Part shown: piece by piece, positions 46,712 through 57,223 of the stretch
How positions within the stretch are numbered: the stretch's first letter is position 1
Layout: the number at the start of each line of letters is the position of its first letter
Assembly (NCBI GenBank): GCA_947561715.1
Contig: OX387198.1
Span: 19,819,145 to 19,883,144, forward strand
Length of the DNA stretch: 64,000 nucleotides
From: Ascidia mentula
Taxonomy: Eukaryota > Chordata > Ascidiacea > Phlebobranchia > Ascidiidae
Reading direction: 5' to 3'
Made by a program: the position numbers and the translations under genes
Notes under the pieces: generated by a model
Told to the model about the DNA's origin: nothing
Databases searched by the model: none
What the model saw: only the letters and a program-made list of their open reading frames with translations

Positions 46712-47939
46712 CCAACGAATGTGCACGCGGAATATAAAAAAAGTTATATATAAAGGTATAAAAATCACGGGGCGGCCCCTAGGCCGTCAATTTACGGGAG
46801 GCGAGGCCCCCCGGCCCCTCAGTCGGCGCCCGTGATCTCTATAGGACACTGGATGAGCACCGATTGACTGAAAAACGAGGCAAATTGAAGACCATGTCCC
46901 ACTCTGCTAATATGGTAAAGCATAAGGTATAAAAGTAAATTACAATTTGAAGTTTGTAGTTTTTTTGGTAGATAAGTAGCTAGTTTGCTACAACTTCGTT
47001 ACCTAAAGAAATATTTTGTTGGCAAAACTCAGCAAAGCTTTGGCGATATTGGTAAATACGGTTGTAATCAAAAATGTTTCATTTTATGATATTATATTTA
47101 TGAAAAGAATTCCAATTATTGTTTTCTGTATGCATCAGAAAGTTAATACTTGTACCTTCGCCTAATTGGACATAAGTAGATCAATATAAACCAACATGAA
47201 TGGTTTGAAAACACAATACAAAACATTAGCATCAATTTACACCAACAGGATGTGACAACCTGAATCCGTCGTATTCTATTCACCTCGAAATGACTTAAAC
47301 GCTGACAGTGCGACTCGCGATATTTGGTAATCAATCACCAATCTCTATTCAGAACTATAACATACCTCAAAATTTAAACTTTTCCGGTACAATTTCTTTG
47401 GACCCTGTGTTCACTCTTGTACCAAATTTCGTCATTTTTGTACCAAATCATGTTTTTTACCAGTTGTTGATTTCTTCGACCAACATAGTTAGTTAGCATG
47501 TTCTGACTCCTTGGTGCACTTGTAAAGTTTTGTGCAAGCTTTACCCAAATAACCATCATTTTAGAGGTGAATGACCAAGTGGAATCCTGTTTTCGATGTG
47601 AGAATTCCACATCTATTGTTCCTCACCAAAAACGCGCTCAAATAAACATACAGGTTTTAACCAATATTATTTGTTTTCTGAAACAAACGGAATTGTTCAA
47701 CATTGACACAGCAACAACGTCATAAACAATAAGAAAACACTCAACAACTGGTTTTGGTACAGGACAAAAACATACTTTTTGAATTCATAATCAGTTAAAA
47801 CCTTCATTGTTCAGCACGCCTTTTGAGGCAATGGCATTCTTATCCAAGAATAACGCTTATGACGTCACATACGTTGTGGTAAACAATATTACACGGCAGG
47901 AAACAGAGATATTACATTGCAATATCACATCACTTCTGC

Positions 47940-47945
47940 TTTATT
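47940..47945 (-). terminator. Possible poly(A) signal for the Gly-rich gene
   Basis: TTTATT on +, hence AATAAA on the minus strand, about 400 nt after the stop. Low certainty. Confidence 0.35.
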
Positions 47946-48350
47946 AAAACCTCACACACTTCACGACGGCCGAGCTTTCTTGCAACAAATGTATCAGAAA
48001 CCAATGGAACTTTGTTCACTAACAAGTACGTACAAAGCATAATAACAGACTGCAATGCAAAGGTCAATGTGTCACACATTATAAATTTCAGCCAAATTGT
48101 CTTTGTGAAACATAACAATAAAATGTCAAAATAGCAAAAATTGTATATTTCAGTTATGATTGTAGTATTTACATAAGAACAGCAGGCATGTTGAAGTTTG
48201 AAAGATTGAAAAAAGTATTTTAAATTGAAAAATGTCACAAAAAGAATAAAGTAACAATGGAAAAGATATTTTAATGTAAAATTATAAAAACTAAATTTAC
48301 AATTACAAACTTTTATCAATTTATCTCCACCATTGCATGCAAATTATGTA

Positions 48351-50600
48351 TCATCTTAAACCAAGGTTTGAAGACATTTTGCTTTCTGTGGACTTTTCAC
48401 ACTTAGTTTTGTCTTCTTGTTTATTTTCCACCTTGGTTTTCTTGCTTTCTATGATAGACACAAGCTTCTGGATTCCAAAACCCACTCCGACCCCAATCCC
48501 AACTGCTGCCACACCAACCAATACCAACCCACCAGTTGATACAACAGCAGAAAGCGCAAGTGCCCCAGAAACTGCAACTGTACCTACAGCTCCACCGGTA
48601 GCCACACCGACACCTGCAGCAGAACCTGCCATTACTCCACCTGCTATTGAGCCAACACTTGGCTTTTCCTCATTCTCCTTTTTCAGTTCATGATATTTTA
48701 TCATCAATGCTTCCTTGAAGGCGCGTGTTGTGAACATGTTGCTGTCAAAGTCAGACATAAACTCAGTGACTGCGACTGCTTGGCTGTTTTCGTGGATTTC
48801 ATCAAATTTCTCTTTATCAAGACGATGTCTTTGACAACATTTCTACATAAAATGATGACAACAGATCAGTCAAAGGCATACAACAATTAAAGTCTAGTTT
48901 TTTTCATAAATGTAACAATACATTTTTCTGATATGCTTGCCATTATTTGCAAGCCTAAAGACACAAGTTGTTGCAAGATACTACAAGTAATTAATTCTAG
49001 TTAATAAACATTGCAGCAGCATTGTCACCGTACACAGGTTAAATATTATCTTTACAAAAATCAAAGTCAGTACCTCCGGACTTACAATCACATTAGTTTT
49101 CTATAACAGTAAGAAACAGGGTTTCCTATGGGTACAAAGTCTCTCTGTAACTTATATTTGCAGTGCTAGACCAACTAAGGTGCAAGTTCAGCATTTCACA
49201 CCAATATTTTAAGGCCCCATATCAGTAATAAATCCCCAAACTCAAGTTTTGTAGGCCATCAACATGATTACCCATACTGAGTGATTTGCTTGTTTGCCCA
49301 CCACAATTCCAGTGGTCGGTGACCCATGAAGATCTACTGGTACTATTTGAAGAGAAAAGAAATTGATTGCAGCTGCATCCGCCAAAACACAGCAAGGATC
49401 TGAGGAGCCTCCAGGAGGATCTTATGTCCTATAGGATAGCAAAGACCGTCCCAGGGGGCAACCAAAGCAACTTTTCAGTGACAATTTTTTTGCAATTGCG
49501 TAGGAAAGGGTTGGGGCCCACATTAAATTGCAAATTCGATGAGGTTTCTGTGATTCATTTTTTCGCAAAACCAACTTACATTTTTGCACACTATTCAGCT
49601 AAAAAAATGTCCAACCAGGGGGCGAAATAGGGGGGGGGCTTATTCAAATAGAATTTGACGTTTTCAATATCATTTAATGTGTTTACTGAAGGAACTAAAG
49701 ATGCCCATGGGGCAAAATATATATTCCTGATTTATAAGCCAGGCTGATCCTGTAATAAAAAGCTACTGCTTTTTTAGTATTATAAAATAAGTTGCAGTGA
49801 TCGCTAGGCCTGCATCTGCAGTTTTGGGCAGATGCCAATATTTCAATATTTGAAGTCTATTTACTGAAAATATGTTTTGCTAGAAAGCATCAACACTTCC
49901 TGAACTGAGATGTTGATTTTGGTAAGATGCACATATGCTTAAAAATATGTGAAAAATTGAAAACAATCAATAAATTTTGCTTTCAAAAAACATGTATTTC
50001 TATGTTAATTCCAATACAGTGATCATGCAGAAAGCTCAGTTTGTTGGTATTTAGAAAAATGTATTTCGTCTAAAAAGCATCACATGTCTAACAACAAACT
50101 GAGCTGTCTGTAGGGGGCTGTATTGGAATTAACATAGAAATGCATATTGAGATATGGCGCGTGATCGACAACCTGTCAGGGGACTTGGATTCAAACTGAT
50201 CCAAATTAGTTTAATATTCTTCAAACACAATTGGCTTTCAAAAAGATTTGCAAATAATTAGTATAATGTAATGAGGTACATAGTTTAAGTAGAAAACCTG
50301 TGATTTAAAAGGTACCTGTTTCATTTGCTTTTCATATTCACCAATCAACCTTTGCTGGAGCAACGACATTCTCTGAAAATATAAAAATGCAATAAAATCA
50401 AACATTCACAGCACATTCATTACTTTTAGTGTCTAAAAATTACAAATAATGTAAATTTTTCTACATTACTAGTTTATCATAGACAAAGCACGTGTATTGT
50501 ACAACAATATTTTTGTTGAGAAAATAATTCAAGTAACAATGTTTGTGAGCTAACAGTTTAATACCTGAGGAGACTTGATGAAAATATGTTCGTTAACCAT
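48351..50600 (-). CDS. Unrecognised Gly/Ala/Val-rich membrane-like protein
   Basis: Three minus-strand exons, all phase 0: 50600-50565, 50372-50316 and 48842-48351, giving 585 nt and 194 residues. The N-terminal 100 residues are polar and probably helical, with SLLQQRLIGEYEKQMKQKCC and KEALMIKYHELKKENEEK. Residues about 115-170 form a long run of Gly, Ala and Val (for example GGVMAGSAAGVGVATGG) with Ile/Val-rich ends. It could pair two membrane-inserting segments as in small Gly-rich pore or interferon-induced mitochondrial proteins; I do not assign a family. The tail is Lys/Ser-rich and charged. The opposite-strand proline/threonine frame (48337-48693) is its antisense shadow. It is divergent from the transcobalamin gene with only 322 bp between starts. 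Confidence 0.7.
49330..49690. mobile_element. Dispersed repeat family, copy C
   Basis: Within intron 2 of the Gly-rich gene. TTTCTGTGATTCATTTTTT and CAGCTAAAAAAATGTCCAAC match the 43500-43760 copy. Confidence 0.55.
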
Positions 50601-50922
50601 CAGTCTTTATGCAAAAAACAATCATAATATCAATAAACACCATCAATACAAACACTATTTAAACGTTTCTGAAACAATTAGACACTAAACTGTCAATAAT
50701 CCTTCAGAATACCATTATCATTCTACCAGAGGGATTTTTTTTGTCAATGTATCTACCCCTCTGGTATGGTTGATGAGTGACGTATGTTGACGAGTCGTGA
50801 CGTAATTCGTAAGCAAATATCTGTCAGCAACATCTACAAAGTGCGGCGGAGCGTGACGGGGATGGACTTTGTATTTTGAAGGTTGAGCATTTCGGCAGGT
50901 TGTTGAAAACATAAAGAAAATT
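50601..50922. promoter_or_regulatory. Candidate bidirectional promoter
   Basis: 322 bp separate the start codons of the Gly-rich gene (-) and the transcobalamin gene (+). No TATA box is evident for either. Inferred from geometry only. Confidence 0.4.
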
Positions 50923-53900
50923 ATGAGTTTCGTGGTGGTTTTGCTGCTCATAGTGGCTTCAAATATTTTTCCAACTAATTCAGATTATGCCGTTTGTGGT
51001 AAGTACGCAAATTTGTTTATTTTGTTCCAAACGTAAAGGATTTAACCTTTGTTACATCATACTCAGGACCGAAAGCTTGATTTGTTTTTTTATTGCAACA
51101 AACGTTCGCTGAATGCTAACAATTTTCTAAACTTTCAACATGGTATATTGTTGCTATTTAACAATTGCATGATATAGCACAGGGTATAACGACGTTTGAC
51201 GCAATTGTTGCATATCGAACCAGCAAGAGCAGTTATAAACAAAATACTACAGGAAATCAACAGTAACCCGCGATAAACATGTGGAGTTATAGAAACCACA
51301 CAGACAACCTTATTTAAACCGATCTGGAACCAAAAAAAAATGCTGCAACGTTTTTTTAAACATAGGTTAACGTTAGGGTCTTGGAGCAGTTAAGTCGCAC
51401 TATAAGGTGCATTAATATGCAGTAAGTTGTAGTTATGTGCAGCAAGGTGCAGTAATGTGCAGTAAGTTGTAGTTGGTGCAGTAATATGCAGCAAGTTGTA
51501 GTTAGGTGCAGCAAGGTGCAGTAATGTGCTGTAAGTTGTAGTTAGGTGCAGATACTTGCAGTAATGTGCATTTAGGTGCAGCAAGGTACATTTAGGTGCA
51601 GTAAGTGAAGTATGGTTTAAAGCATTGTTGAAAATAAAAACAAACGTTGAAAATACGGGCGGTATGAAAGCTTGTTCACATGCCCTCTATGTTTGCAAAA
51701 TGCGCCCTTTAGTTAATTTGCCATACATCTGGTTTTGCACATTTGAACAAAGTAATTGGGTTGTCGTAGCAACCTTTGCTCTTATCACTTTTTATCTTTT
51801 CATCCAACATTTATAGCCGAAGTATTTAAGATTATCTTTTTTCCAACGATCAGGGTCAGTAAATAGCTTTTTCTATCACACCGGGATTTGAACTCTGGAT
51901 ATCCTGGGCACGAATGTCGAGCAGGTTTTCTTCTTGGTGGGGCCAGTAAATAGCTGAAGTGATTTGCATATTACAGAAGGCACTAGCTCCATCGAGCGGC
52001 AGCTGCTGGAGGAGTACATTAGTCGCTTGGCGTCGCCTCGTAGCAGCGAAGTGCTTCTCAGTGTCCAATTGGTGGATTCTGCCGGGTATCACGTGATCAA
52101 CTCTAACTCTAATTGGCTTAGATCTTCGATACAACAAGTTAATCGAAGGTGAGCAGCATGTCCTTTATAAACCTCGTGATTTAGGTTCATATTTGAGTGC
52201 TGATAGCTCTTGAAAATTATAGCGTGATTGTCATAGTGTTTTGAATAATGCAAGCAATGGATCCAACCTATGTGGTCTCATCAGGGCAGCTTGTTGCAAC
52301 TAAGTACGATCCATCGTGCTTAACTGCCAGACAAATCCGTTCAGCACCAACAGGTCAAGAAAAACTCTATCTCTAAAAAGAGTGAACAGGAAAAGAAATT
52401 GTGTATAAGCTGCAGACAGATGGCCACTGTTTCGACCTAAAAGGTCTCATCAGTGCAGCTGGTGTGACTATCAGACGACTTTGCTGACCAAACGGCCAAG
52501 CAAAGACTTCCACTTTGTGGTGGCTATACAGTCAGGAAAAGAAATATAAACTAGTAACCGACTTTCTTTCAAAACACTCAGAGATATTTAAAAACATCCT
52601 GGAAAAAACATGTATGAGTTATTAACTGTTTGTAGGCTTGTTATCCAAAGTTTTTCGACTAAAATAAAAGAAGAGTTTTACGCAGCACACACGACATTGG
52701 AAAGATGGCTTACCACGCGATGGCGGCATTAAGCATATGCGAAGATCCACGAAGTTTTGGTGACGTCAACTTGTTACGCTTGGTTGATCACGCAATGCGA
52801 CAACAATTTCACCACCGAGAAGGTGAAAAAATAAACTGCATTCTGACGTATTAAATTTTTCGTACAATTTCTTGAACAGAACCACGTGATGGCTGGTATT
52901 CATTCGCGCTTTCTGTCCAAACCCTTTGTGTCGCTTCAGTTCCATTAAAAGAAAGATATATAGAAAAAATATTGAATTCCCAGAAAAGGGATGGGAGTTT
53001 CTGTAATATTGCAGGTAATTGCGTCCCGAGTTGACATGACATGGTGTATCGCTATATTGTTGCTGCTTTCCAGATACAACTTCGCAAATCTCTATCGCCC
53101 TCTTGTGTGCACGAGACAAGCCGGAAATCTCCAATCCCATGAGGAAAAAGATTAATTTGGCGCTTTACCGTGCCAAAGCCTACCTCTCATCCAAGCTAGT
53201 GACGGACGAGGGAAATTATTTTCTAGGCAACCGTTATTCGTCACCAGAGGCGCTGCTGGCACTCCACGAAATCAAACCAAATAAAACTCCGTGGTTTTGC
53301 AGGTGACGTCATATAGGTTAGAGTTTAAAAATTATAAATAAGGAAGCTTCAATTTTAATTCCCCCGGGAATCGGACCCACGCTATCCCGAGTAAGAATTA
53401 GATTTCTTTGGTGTGGTGCCTTGAATGTTGTCGCCAGTCAAAAAAGTTTTTACATTCTATCCTAACTCATCTTTACCGCAGCCTAGTGGCGAGAAGCACG
53501 CTCACATATCCTCGTTATGGGGATTCCCCAGCATTTATTGCGAGATCCTTACAGGCGCTTGGTGGCGCCAGTGTGCTACAACTGATGGACGGATGGAGTT
53601 GCAAGGATAGGGGTGAGTATAATTACATGGAAAAACCGAATTCAACTTGATCATTCGCAGCATGACGTAGGTTGTTTGTCAAATTCCATTGCACCGAGAT
53701 ATATGTGACGTAACAAGTACACGTTGACTGTAATGAACACTCAAGAATGTCTGTTTCCCGTTTTGCTGACAATCTGAATAGAGTTTTAAATTTTTCAAAA
53801 TTATTTCTTCCAATATTTGATTTACCCTCAGATCAACTGCTTGGAAGGTACACGCCCATGACCACTCCCACTTTTACTCTTTACTGCCCTCCAGCAGAAA

Positions 53901-54318
53901 ACTATGACGAATTTCTTCACATTCCTATCTCTGTATCGCTCACAATAATTTCAAACGGTAACCGGCGTTCCGTGACCTTGAACAACGTGACCAAGGACAA
54001 AAGTTTGCTTGAGATTTTACACCAAGCCCAGTGCGATCGTATTCTGAGGTACAAGTTGTAATTTCAAGAAAAAATGCATTTTAATAATTAAAAATACCAA
54101 TACAAATTAAATGACTTAAAATTTCCAGGTTTAAATACAAGATGACATCATGGGGTCCTATGCTGACGTCATTAAATGGTCGGACGGCTAGGATTCACAG
54201 GAAGGAATATTGGTCACTACTGGACGGAAAAAATAACCTTCCTTTCGCTCATGGGATCGCTGGCATTCTGCCATCCGACTGTGATGACGTCATAATGAAG
54301 TTAACGAGATACGACTGA
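50923..54318 (+). CDS. Transcobalamin / intrinsic-factor-like B12 carrier
   Basis: Eight exons, 1302 nt and 433 residues: 50923-50998, 51977-52148, 52671-52822, 52880-53014, 53074-53302, 53482-53612, 53832-54048 and 54129-54318; all phases match. It starts with a signal peptide (MSFVVVLLLIVASNIF). The helical barrel domain shows DIGKMAYHAMAALSIC (about 90-105), GWYSFALSVQTLCVAS, KRDGSFCNIADTTSQISIAL, SSPEALLALHEI and SPAFIARSLQALGG. The C-terminal beta domain has a GRTARIHRKEYWSLLDGKNN block and ends HGIAGILPSDCDDVIMKLTR, like transcobalamins. These proteins are secreted and bind cobalamin between the two domains. Human TCN2 has 427 residues. I cannot say which vertebrate paralogue is nearest. 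Exon 3 has a tandem acceptor (AAGAAG, 52671 or 52674). Confidence 0.9.
51384..51606 (+). repeat. Tandem repeat of GTAGTTAGGTGCAGCAAGGT type
   Basis: Irregular units in transcobalamin intron 1, built of GGTGCAGTAA, TGTGCAGTAAG and TTGTAGTTAG. Confidence 0.85.
51860..51960 (-). repeat. SINE-like tRNA-derived fragment
   Basis: On the minus strand, CATTCGTGCCCAGGATATCC then AGAGTTCAAATCCCGG (B-box-like) matches 60726-60764. Confidence 0.55.
52250..52560. repeat. Dispersed intronic repeat
   Basis: In transcobalamin intron 2. CTGCAGACAGATGGCC recurs at about 45168 (CTGAAGACAGATGGCC). Other blocks match 41320-41450. Confidence 0.45.
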
Positions 54319-57219
54319 TTGTGACGAAACTGCTGCTTTAATTGTTCGTTGTAATAATTGAATATTAAATAATGTGTTAACGTCATTAAACCCCAATTCA
54401 TGACCGAAAGTGACCTTTTAATATCTGGACAAACTAGAAGCAGAAATATGAGCTTATCGATTCCATCAAAACCTTCTCCTCATAAAGCGTTCTACTTGTT
54501 AGTCGGGTCTGGTATTATGTGGTCATAATGCCACGTTCGATTACCGTAACGCGATCCCGCACCGTCTCGTTGCCCAAATGTCGCCTCTCTGCGATCTATT
54601 GCATCTGCATTGTGACGTAACAGACAGGTTGAAGCGACCCAAGATTGTTGCTTGCGATTTGTGAAGCACAAGATTAGATTGAGGTGGAGAAGTTTTAGGT
54701 GCTTTACTACGTTGCCGAACGCATCAGTTTACCAGAAAAATCCTCTAGTTTTATTGTTGTAGTTTTTTTGCTGTAGTTTTATTGCTGTAGCTTTATTGCT
54801 GTAGCTTTATTGCTGTACTTTGTAGAAGTTGTTTTGTCCAACATTCAAGACGAATGTTGTTTGCCTGTATTCGGTCTCTATTTATGGTTTCAACTTCGCG
54901 TTAACGATGGGTCTGACATCACAATGCTGCAGGTAAAAATTGGTGACGCAAACATGAATAGCGGTAAAGATATAATTTATCATTCTTGTTGGCGAATTCT
55001 TGTGTAGAAAGATTCTGACTGGACTAAAATTTAGGCGTGACACGAGGAATCATCCAATCACAGACCTCACAGACTATTTACGAAGTTGGCAGAAACACTT
55101 TGATTTATGAAAGTTTGATCAAATGACCTTTTGCGATGACCTCAATATAATTAGTACATTCTTGCTGAAAGACCTTTGACCTCTGTTGCTCGCGGAGATC
55201 TCTACGTTGGTCGCTCATAACAATTATGACCCAGTTTTGTGTCGTATGTTTTTCAATAGTTTCCTGGTTCAAGTGTTACAAGGTATAATGACAAACCTGT
55301 ATCACCACGACATTTTGTTCCAATTCTTTCTTGTTACCTTGAGTTGTTTCCTGTGGATATTCAGGTTGCGCAGGTCTGGCAACAAACAATTTCTGGCAAA
55401 ATAGCCTCAGGGGTTTTCCAGATATTCGATGAAACAAAAACGAGATTTATTTGGACTGGGAACAAACATGCCTGGAGTTAAACAAGGAAATCGTCAGATT
55501 CGAATTATTTCTTGACACATAGTTGTAACGTTGTATTAATGGCTGGATACGGGCCGAGAATTTCTAATTCGATAAAATCATTTTAAACCGAGGAATGTAC
55601 GTGATGGCCAATTATTACGTCACAATTATAGCGGTGAGTTTGTGTGGTTTTCGACTTTGACATAATCGCCTGGAGACAAACAAGATTAAGATTAAACGTA
55701 TTTAAGTGGGCTCGTCCTCAAAATCGCAACAAGAAATTTTTCGTTGGAATTCCAATGTTTTTTAATCAATGTCCGAAAAACTTTTTTCTTTTAATTGTGC
55801 AGAAAACCTTTACAAAAATTGTTTTTTTTTAAATTGCGATAACATCGACTTTATTTATTGTTGCTTTTTGATGTTTGTCGTCACAATACTCCTTTGTTTG
55901 ATGACAGTGGGATAATTCACCTCAATCTTACACTTTTTCTCCAACAAAGACTGAAGTTGTTATAACTGGAAATCGCATGGATTGTTTCTGCATTTCCTAA
56001 CTTTGAAACTCAATCTAAGCAAGAAACTACTTCAAAGTAAAGTTCGGGTGCAACCGAACTAGAGACAAGAACAATCGTATTTGATAACGTAACAATAGAT
56101 ACAGAGGTTTTACGAACCGAGTGATGTCATTGAAGGTAAACGGCAGAGAGAGTTGAACTTAATAACCCCAGTCATGAATCAAGCACTTTGATTACAACCT
56201 GACATATTCTATGCGTTACGCATCACTCGTAGAAGGTTTAATTGTTGCGTAATAATGGGGATTTGATGATGTCAAGTGCAGAGGTTATGTGGGTTTGAGT
56301 TAGAACTATAAGCATTGTTAGGCTTCAGGCCATTCAGGGCTTGTTTAGAAGGAACTTGGTGTTGATATTCGGTTGAGATTGTGTACGTAGTTAGCGAAAA
56401 AGTGGAATGCTGGAGTTGGAACGGTAATTGTTGTCATCTAAATATTTCATGGCTTAATTTTTCCATGACTTATTTAACTTAAAGCTCTCAGGCAAATTAT
56501 CAACACAGAAAAGCTCTTCTGGCAACTTAAGCTCTCGCAACAAACAAACCAGAATGAGACCATTGTTGGCATTTTACGCAAGGAATGATTGAGGCCGTAT
56601 CACGTGATAAAACGCACACATCCGATTGGAGCGTTGTAAGTGATAGGAATGTTTTGGTGTGTTAATCTGGGCACCGCGCGAACTTAACGTAAAGCAGATT
56701 GTTACATCACAAATTTCAGGCGAGAGGCATCGCAACAACAGCCTACGGCGCGGAAAGAATTTCGTGTAAAGCAAGTGATAAACAAGTGGCTCTGGTGCAA
56801 AGAACTTTCTAGGAAAGGTAGAAGTTGTTTGGCTGCCTTTGGTGCGAGATCTACTATTGCGGAATTGTATTGAGATGATGCGAAGCGTTTGGATTTTAAT
56901 GTAAGAGGGTTAGTGAAGTTATTCAGTTGGAACTGATGATGGACAAGTTACACTGAATGTGAACATACTTAATGTTGATGTGACACAGGTTGTGACAAAA
57001 CTCGATTGTCAACAAGAAAAACGTCGAATGTATTTAAATTGTGAAACACCGTAGAAAGTCTTTAGTAATTTATTGTGAAGAACCCAAGTTTAATTTCATG
57101 TAATCCTTTTTTCCGTTCTGTCACAGATCCACCATCAGTCTTTAATATTTATTAACAATTTTGTTGAAATATTTGAAGAAAGTTAAGATTTATTTGACAA
57201 TGCTGCAAAGGAGAACAAT
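54319..57219. other. Intergenic, transcobalamin to BTB gene
   Basis: A short run of TTTATTGCTGTAG(C/T) units lies at 54740-54820. A frame containing FQLRVNDGSDITMLQ, ending near a donor-like CAG|gtaaaa at about 54930, could be a decayed exon. I found no partner exon and do not call a gene. Confidence 0.4.
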
Positions 57220-57223
57220 ATGA
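57200..57223 (+). promoter_or_regulatory. Upstream ORF overlapping the BTB start
   Basis: ATG at 57200 opens a 7-codon frame ending TGA at 57221-57223. The BTB start ATG is 57220-57222, so the stop and start overlap as ATGA. This arrangement can set translation by reinitiation; inferred from sequence only. Confidence 0.5.

Larger units (their letters stand above)
43205..48350. other. Gene-poor repeat region
   Basis: Apart from copy B of the dispersed family, the 28-nt segment at 46684-46711 shared with 6199-6226, a GC-rich stretch at about 46770-46835 and a (GTGTGC)n run, I recognise nothing. Frames at 44541-44861, 45659-45949 and 46409-46768 lack family signatures. Confidence 0.5.

Noticed and set aside
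48337-48693. Plus-strand Pro/Thr-rich frame
   Set aside because: Exact antisense of the Gly/Ala-rich coding exon; splice sites support the minus strand.
54810-55007. Frame with QLRVNDGSDITMLQ after the transcobalamin gene
   Set aside because: Vaguely like the transcobalamin C-terminal domain, but no partner exons were found.
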